This document shows, piece after piece, positions 6,153 to 10,195 of a DNA stretch of 10,195 nucleotides (position 1 is its first letter; every line of letters begins with the position of its first letter). The stretch is from Anammoximicrobium sp032229885. GTDB lineage: Bacteria; Planctomycetota; Planctomycetia; Pirellulales; Pirellulaceae. The stretch spans positions 1-10,195 of the forward strand of contig JAVYAJ010000292.1 in the NCBI GenBank assembly GCA_032229885.1, given 5' to 3'. Made by a program: the position numbers and the translations under genes. Below the pieces are notes generated by a model. The model did not search any database and was not told where the DNA came from. It worked only from the letters and a program-made list of their open reading frames with translations.

Positions 6153-6330
6153 CCACCGTCCGACGCCGGCGGGCGGCCCTGGTGATGAATGCGTGTGGCT
6201 GGCGTTGCTCTCGTGTCCCGCTGGTTTCGCCCTTGCTGAGCTGCGGTTGGCGTCCGGCTGTCGGGCGCGGCTGACAATGGGCCTAACGCGGGTTCGCACT
6301 CTCCGCTCGACTGTGCTAAGTGCACGAGGT

Positions 6331-6420
6331 TCCTTGGAAAATTGAAATAATCTAACAATTTTAGCTTGTCTGCTTGAAATTTTTTAATGATACAGTTTAT
6401 CATAGTCCCCTACATTGTGT
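6331..6420. promoter_or_regulatory. AT-rich island with two inverted repeats
   Basis: About 70 bases here (6336-6405) are roughly one-quarter G+C, in sharp contrast to the surroundings. Inverted repeat 1 is AAAATTG 6338-6344 and CAATTTT 6356-6362 (11-nt spacer). Inverted repeat 2 is ATGATA 6387-6392 and TATCAT 6398-6403 (5-nt spacer). TTGAAA at 6374-6379 with TATCAT at 6398-6403 (18-bp spacing) could be a promoter, with repeat 2 overlapping its -10 like an operator. The next start codon is almost 380 bp downstream, so a long leader would be needed. This is a candidate control region only. Confidence 0.35.
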
Positions 6421-6779
6421 TCGTTGGGCAGATTGCTTATTCGCGAGTCTCCTTGTCCTCTCGCTGCTAGCATTGTGGGGCAGAAATGAGACAATCTTTG
6501 TGTGTCGTCCTCAGCGGTTCGACCGCCTCACCGGTCGACGGTTGTATCGCCACTGGGCGCGATCGTGCCCGCACAATGGATGACGTTCCGATATTCGCTG
6601 AATGTCGCACAATCTCTGTTTTTTGATTTGGGCTAGGCGCCTTAATTGTTTTCGAGCGGTTGGATATTTGGATTCGTAGCTTGTGTGGCTACTCCCATTT
6701 CCGCAGATAGTGTTAATCGCAGGCTTCCCGCCACGTATCGGTTCCGAATCGGTAATCTTTTGACAGAGGGTTTTCACCG

Positions 6780-9700
6780 ATGTTTTTCAACACGAATTCC
6801 AAAACGAATGACGACACGGACCTCGGACATGGCCGCAAGCGGCGGAATCGGCGCCGATCCCAGGTACGGAAGAACATGGGCCGGCGCGGTGCGCTGGCGT
6901 CGCTGCACATCGAACCCCTGGAAGCTCGTCTGCTGTTGACGGCGAACCTGTTCATCGACTACGGCGACAATTTCCCGGGCGGGGTTTTGTCGACCACGCA
7001 AGGGGCGTTTCGCGATATCGCGAACGCGTCGGGCGGGCATAACGCGATCTTAGGTTCCAAACTCGGCGAGAACGGCGGGTTCAATTCTGCGGGCAACCTG
7101 GACATCGTGGCGCAGACGTACACGCCACAACAACGGGCTCAGGCACTGGCCATCGTCGAACGCGCGTATGCCAGCCTGGACGTGAACGTTATCGAACTGA
7201 CCAGCACCCCCCAATCGACGCCGGATGGCCGAACGGTCGCCGCGGCCACCAGCATGAGCGATGTGATCACCACGCTGCGCGCTGGCAATGCCGGCTGGAA
7301 AGACGCCTATATTTTCGTCGCGACCTTCATCGCCGACCCAGGTGGGCCGAACCAACTGATCTACGGTGGCACTGGAGGGGGGCTTTCCCCAGAAGACAGC
7401 GGCTTTGGCGAAACCCCTGATCTATACACGGCAACGAATGCGCACGACGATGTCGGTGTTGTGTTCTCTGTGACGAACTCGTTCCCCAACAATACGATCA
7501 ACAATATCGCTCATGAAGCCGGACACCTTTTCGGTCTGCGACACGCGATCACCAACTCGATCACGTGGAACCCGTCGAATTCCGTTCCGCCCACGGCCAT
7601 CAACTTGATGCATCAAGCCGACGTCATGTCGTATCGGAACACGAACGCCACGACGTCGTCGATCGCCTTTACGCGGTATCCGGTGATCCGTGGCGATGGC
7701 AACTCTCCGCCTTCGGGCGTGCTTGGCAACTATAACGACCTGGCGCCGCGCAACGGATGGGTTACGAACTACGACCAGTTGGCGCACGATCTGAACGTTG
7801 GCGCCAAACCCAATACGGTCCTGGTCTCTGGCACGGGCGCCCACGACAGGATCACGCTCGTTCGCAGCGGGCCCGTTGTGGGTGTCACGGTCGAGGCATT
7901 CCAGGATCCCGCACACACGACGCCCATCACCGTGCCTGGATTCGGCGGCACTACCTACAGCTACAGTTTCCTCGTTAACGCTGCCAATACGATCCTAATC
8001 CAGGCGGGAGGTGGCGACGACGAGGTCATCATTGACGGCGATTTGGGCATGGACGTGGACCTGGACGGTATGTTGGGGACCGACGATCTGACAGTCCTTG
8101 TTCCACACGCGGTGGATACCCCCAACGCCAGTCCGACGCCCAGCGTCGATATCGGCGCGCCGGACTACGGCGGGACTGTGACGATGGGGACGCACACGAT
8201 CACGTACCGGAACTACGAGGCCAGTTCGAAAGTTCTCGCTGGCATGCCGTTCAGCGCCCAATTCATTGGCAACGACCTCGTATTGACCGAGTTCGGGGAC
8301 GATACGGATGACGAGATCACGATTTCGTTCGACGGGGCAAATTATCAAATCACGCGGGAGGGCGGCATTTTCGACGCCCCGGGATTCTTAGGCCATCTGA
8401 CCGATACGCTGACGGTTCCCGTCTTCGGGGTCACGGGGCAGATCATCGTCAATACCTTGGGCGGCACGGATCGGCTGATCGTCGATCATTCCCAGGGTTT
8501 GATTCCGGCGTCGATCGTCTACGACGCCGGCGAATCCGGCGGGGACAACGACTCGCTGGTCATCACGGGCTACAACGTTGGCACGGTGATCAGCACCTAT
8601 ACGGGGCCTGAGTCCGGCACGGTCGACGTGGCCGGCGCGGGGTTGGTCACGTACTCGAACACCGAACCCTTGGCGTTGGCCGGAACCGCGGACGATCTGG
8701 TGTTGAATCTGCCGCCTGGCCCCAACCCGGACGTGTTGCTGGCCGATGATGATCCCGCGTATTTTCCGCTTGGAGCGAGCATCTCTGGCTGGATGGCCAT
8801 CGACGGCTCGACTTTCGAATACACCACCTTCCTCAATCCCGCAAACAGTCTAACGGTCAATCTGAGCGACGGCGGCGACACGATCACCCTGAAGAGGCCG
8901 GACGCCGCGTTTGCCCCCGCGGCATCCGCGGCGGTCATCATTCGCGGCGGCGCAGGCGATGATACGCTGCGTGTGGACGCCAGCGATGGACCGCTGGGCG
9001 CCCCGATCGTGTTCGACGGCGGCGCTGGTTTGGATCTGTTACAGGTCACGGGCGTTGCCGGCACGTTCCATCAAGTGGCTTACTCGCCGGGCCCGGCGGC
9101 GACCGCTGGCCGCTTGGAGTATCAAGACGCGGGCGGTGCGCGCCTGATGAGCATCGACTTTGCGAACCTCGAACCAATCCAAGACAATGTCCCGGCCCCG
9201 ACCCTGCTGGTCAACGGCACCGGCGCTGGCAATGCGATCTCCTACGTGCAGGGGCCAAACAGCGGGGCGCCGTTCTTCGGGGGCGATGTCACGGGCCTGG
9301 TCGCCGTGGATGGCTTCGAGACCATCGAGTTCTCGCAAAAAACGACTCTGGTCATCGATGCAGGCGCGGGCGACGACGTGGTGCATCTGAACAACGGCGC
9401 GACGCCCACGTCGTTGACCGGCATCACGGTCACCGGCGGCGATCCCACGGCCAGCGATACGCTGATCGTCAACGGGAACGTGGCGGGCGTCCTGACGATC
9501 GATACCGCGACCCGCACGATCACCAATGCTGAGCCGGTGCCCGTGACGTATGGCGCGGACGTCGAGGCGATTAAGGTGGTTGCCGGGATCAGCACGGGGC
9601 TGAGCGTACTGGGTTCGGCCAATTACACCGTCAATCCCGCGGCCGCCGCGGACGAGGGCACAATCCTAACCGACACGGCGCCGATCACGTTTGTGAACTA

Positions 9701-10195
9701 CGGCGCGGGGGGTACGATTGCGTTGAATGGCGGCGGCACGTTGACCGTGAACGGCGCCGACGCCGACGACGTCTTCACCGTTGTCGCGGGCACGGGCGGC
9801 GCGGATCGGGGCGACGTGACCATCGCGGGTCGAGCGACGATCGCACCGACAGGCCTGACTGCCTTGGTTCTGGGCGGCTTTGCCGGCAATGATACGTTCA
9901 TCGTTGCGGCGGACCACGCCTTTACGACGATTGACATCCAGGGCGGTTCGCCGGACGCCTCTGACGTGGCCGTGCTGACGGGCGACGGCACGCCGCTTAA
10001 GGTAACGTTGGCCGAACCTGCGACCGTCGTCGGCGGCGGCTTGGGAACGATCTCGCTGTCGGGCGTCGAGCAAATCGACTTGGATGCGGCGGGCGGCGAC
10101 GTGGCTGTCGTCGGCGCCGGCGCAGACGATGATTTGACTTATCGTCCGACGTCTGGCACCGGCGGCCAATTCATCAAGGGCGGCCTGAACTTGAC
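6780..10195 (+). CDS. Very large exported metzincin protease with RTX-like repeats (3' end beyond window)
   Basis: Frame 3 is open from ATG 6780 to the window edge (1138 full codons, no stop). AGAGGG at 6765-6770, nine bases upstream, supports this start. The N-terminus is Arg/Lys-rich (19-37) and then reads IEPLEARLLLTA (44-55), the leader motif of planctomycetal extracellular proteins. A protease domain follows (about 56-340). HEAGHLFGLRH (245-255) is the metzincin HExxHxxGxxH zinc site, with ligands H245, H249, H255 and catalytic E246, and VMSY (282-285) is the Met-turn. The remainder is beta-rich with Gly/Asp turns resembling calcium-binding RTX repeats: GGGDDEVIIDG (410), GGAGDDTLRVD (723), GGAGLDLLQV (747), AGAGDDVVHL (861), GGFAGNDTFIV (1032). 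These are scattered rather than in regular nonapeptide arrays. Cysteines appear absent from the visible part. It is likely a cell-surface or secreted protease/adhesin. Its substrate and C-terminal sorting region are unknown. Confidence 0.9.
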   Translation, partial: MFFNTNSKTNDDTDLGHGRKRRNRRRSQVRKNMGRRGALASLHIEPLEARLLLTANLFIDYGDNFPGGVLSTTQGAFRDIANASGGHNAILGSKLGENGGFNSAGNLDIVAQTYTPQQRAQALAIVERAYASLDVNVIELTSTPQSTPDGRTVAAATSMSDVITTLRAGNAGWKDAYIFVATFIADPGGPNQLIYGGTGGGLSPEDSGFGETPDLYTATNAHDDVGVVFSVTNSFPNNTINNIAHEAGHLFGLRHAITNSITWNPSNSVPPTAINLMHQADVMSYRNTNATTSSIAFTRYPVIRGDGNSPPSGVLGNYNDLAPRNGWVTNYDQLAHDLNVGAKPNTVLVSGTGAHDRITLVRSGPVVGVTVEAFQDPAHTTPITVPGFGGTTYSYSFLVNAANTILIQAGGGDDEVIIDGDLGMDVDLDGMLGTDDLTVLVPHAVDTPNASPTPSVDIGAPDYGGTVTMGTHTITYRNYEASSKVLAGMPFSAQFIGNDLVLTEFGDDTDDEITISFDGANYQITREGGIFDAPGFLGHLTDTLTVPVFGVTGQIIVNTLGGTDRLIVDHSQGLIPASIVYDAGESGGDNDSLVITGYNVGTVISTYTGPESGTVDVAGAGLVTYSNTEPLALAGTADDLVLNLPPGPNPDVLLADDDPAYFPLGASISGWMAIDGSTFEYTTFLNPANSLTVNLSDGGDTITLKRPDAAFAPAASAAVIIRGGAGDDTLRVDASDGPLGAPIVFDGGAGLDLLQVTGVAGTFHQVAYSPGPAATAGRLEYQDAGGARLMSIDFANLEPIQDNVPAPTLLVNGTGAGNAISYVQGPNSGAPFFGGDVTGLVAVDGFETIEFSQKTTLVIDAGAGDDVVHLNNGATPTSLTGITVTGGDPTASDTLIVNGNVAGVLTIDTATRTITNAEPVPVTYGADVEAIKVVAGISTGLSVLGSANYTVNPAAAADEGTILTDTAPITFVNYGAGGTIALNGGGTLTVNGADADDVFTVVAGTGGADRGDVTIAGRATIAPTGLTALVLGGFAGNDTFIVAADHAFTTIDIQGGSPDASDVAVLTGDGTPLKVTLAEPATVVGGGLGTISLSGVEQIDLDAAGGDVAVVGAGADDDLTYRPTSGTGGQFIKGGLNL

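Larger units (their letters stand above)
5982..6779. other. 800-bp intergenic region with no convincing gene
   Basis: The first ~350 bases are GC-rich. They contain an inverted repeat 42 nt after the preceding stop (CGACGT 6023-6028 with ACGTCG 6039-6044) that lacks a T-tract, and a 13-bp tandem repeat at 6117-6152. From about 6331 the base composition switches abruptly to AT-rich (see the island at 6331-6420) and stays mixed up to the next gene. Smaller symmetric elements include GCGGT-TCG-ACCGC (6514-6526) and a near-palindrome GGGCGCGATCGTGCCC (6555-6570). Short open frames on both strands (for example TTG 6374 to 6583 +, and 6403 to 5912 -) show no family resemblance. I see no tRNA or known riboswitch. 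Confidence 0.65.

Noticed and set aside
5912..6403. 163-codon - strand frame starting in the AT-rich island, with AGGGG three bases before its ATG
   Set aside because: The ribosome site is too close, the product turns into Gln/Ala/Ser/Arg low complexity over a 13-bp repeat that does not keep frame, and its end overlaps the jelly-roll gene antisense.
6374..6583. 69-codon + strand frame with a hydrophobic segment
   Set aside because: TTG start without a ribosome binding site, no homology pattern, and it covers the putative promoter and inverted repeats.
7422..7916. 164-codon - strand frame over the protease domain, and similar - strand frames at 8597-10169
   Set aside because: They are antisense to the continuous open frame from 6780 that carries the zinc-protease motif and repeats.

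Overview
The window comes from a high-GC bacterium, most likely a member of the Planctomycetota. The best evidence is the N-terminal motif IEPLEARLLLTA, preceded by a long Arg/Lys-rich leader, on the secreted protein at the right-hand end. This leader type is characteristic of large planctomycetal extracellular proteins. The Hsp70 gene set and the short-repeat-rich spacers fit that assignment, but genus cannot be told from sequence alone.

Left half (1-4579): a chaperone locus, all on the + strand. It holds the 3' end of a very acidic protein of unknown function (1-381), a 98-aa J-domain-like protein whose HPD motif is replaced by SPP (611-907), a 459-aa GrpE-type nucleotide-exchange factor with a long acidic tail built partly from 18-bp tandem repeats (907-2286), an Hsp70 of DnaK/HscC type (2448-4217), and a 102-aa zinc-ribbon protein (4271-4579). 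The J-like and GrpE genes overlap by one base (TGATG), so they are probably translationally coupled. The Hsp70 gene follows a 161-bp spacer with a good extended -10 element and a structured leader. Together the genes look like a dedicated Hsp70/co-chaperone set, probably separate from the housekeeping dnaKJ-grpE, although the rest of the genome is not visible.

Middle (4580-6779): a repeat-rich spacer (4580-5063) carries four families of short direct repeats. It is followed by a single gene for an exported beta-sandwich protein resembling polysaccharide-lyase or Cip1-like carbohydrate-active proteins (5064-5981). Next is an 800-bp stretch with no convincing gene. Its first part is GC-rich with a 13-bp repeat, and its middle holds a sharply AT-rich island with two inverted repeats.

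Right end (6780 to the window edge): the 5' part (1138 codons) of a very large exported protein. It has the planctomycetal leader, a metzincin zinc-protease site (HEAGHLFGLRH plus the Met-turn VMSY), and then a long run of beta-rich, glycine/aspartate-rich RTX-like segments. It has no stop codon inside the window.
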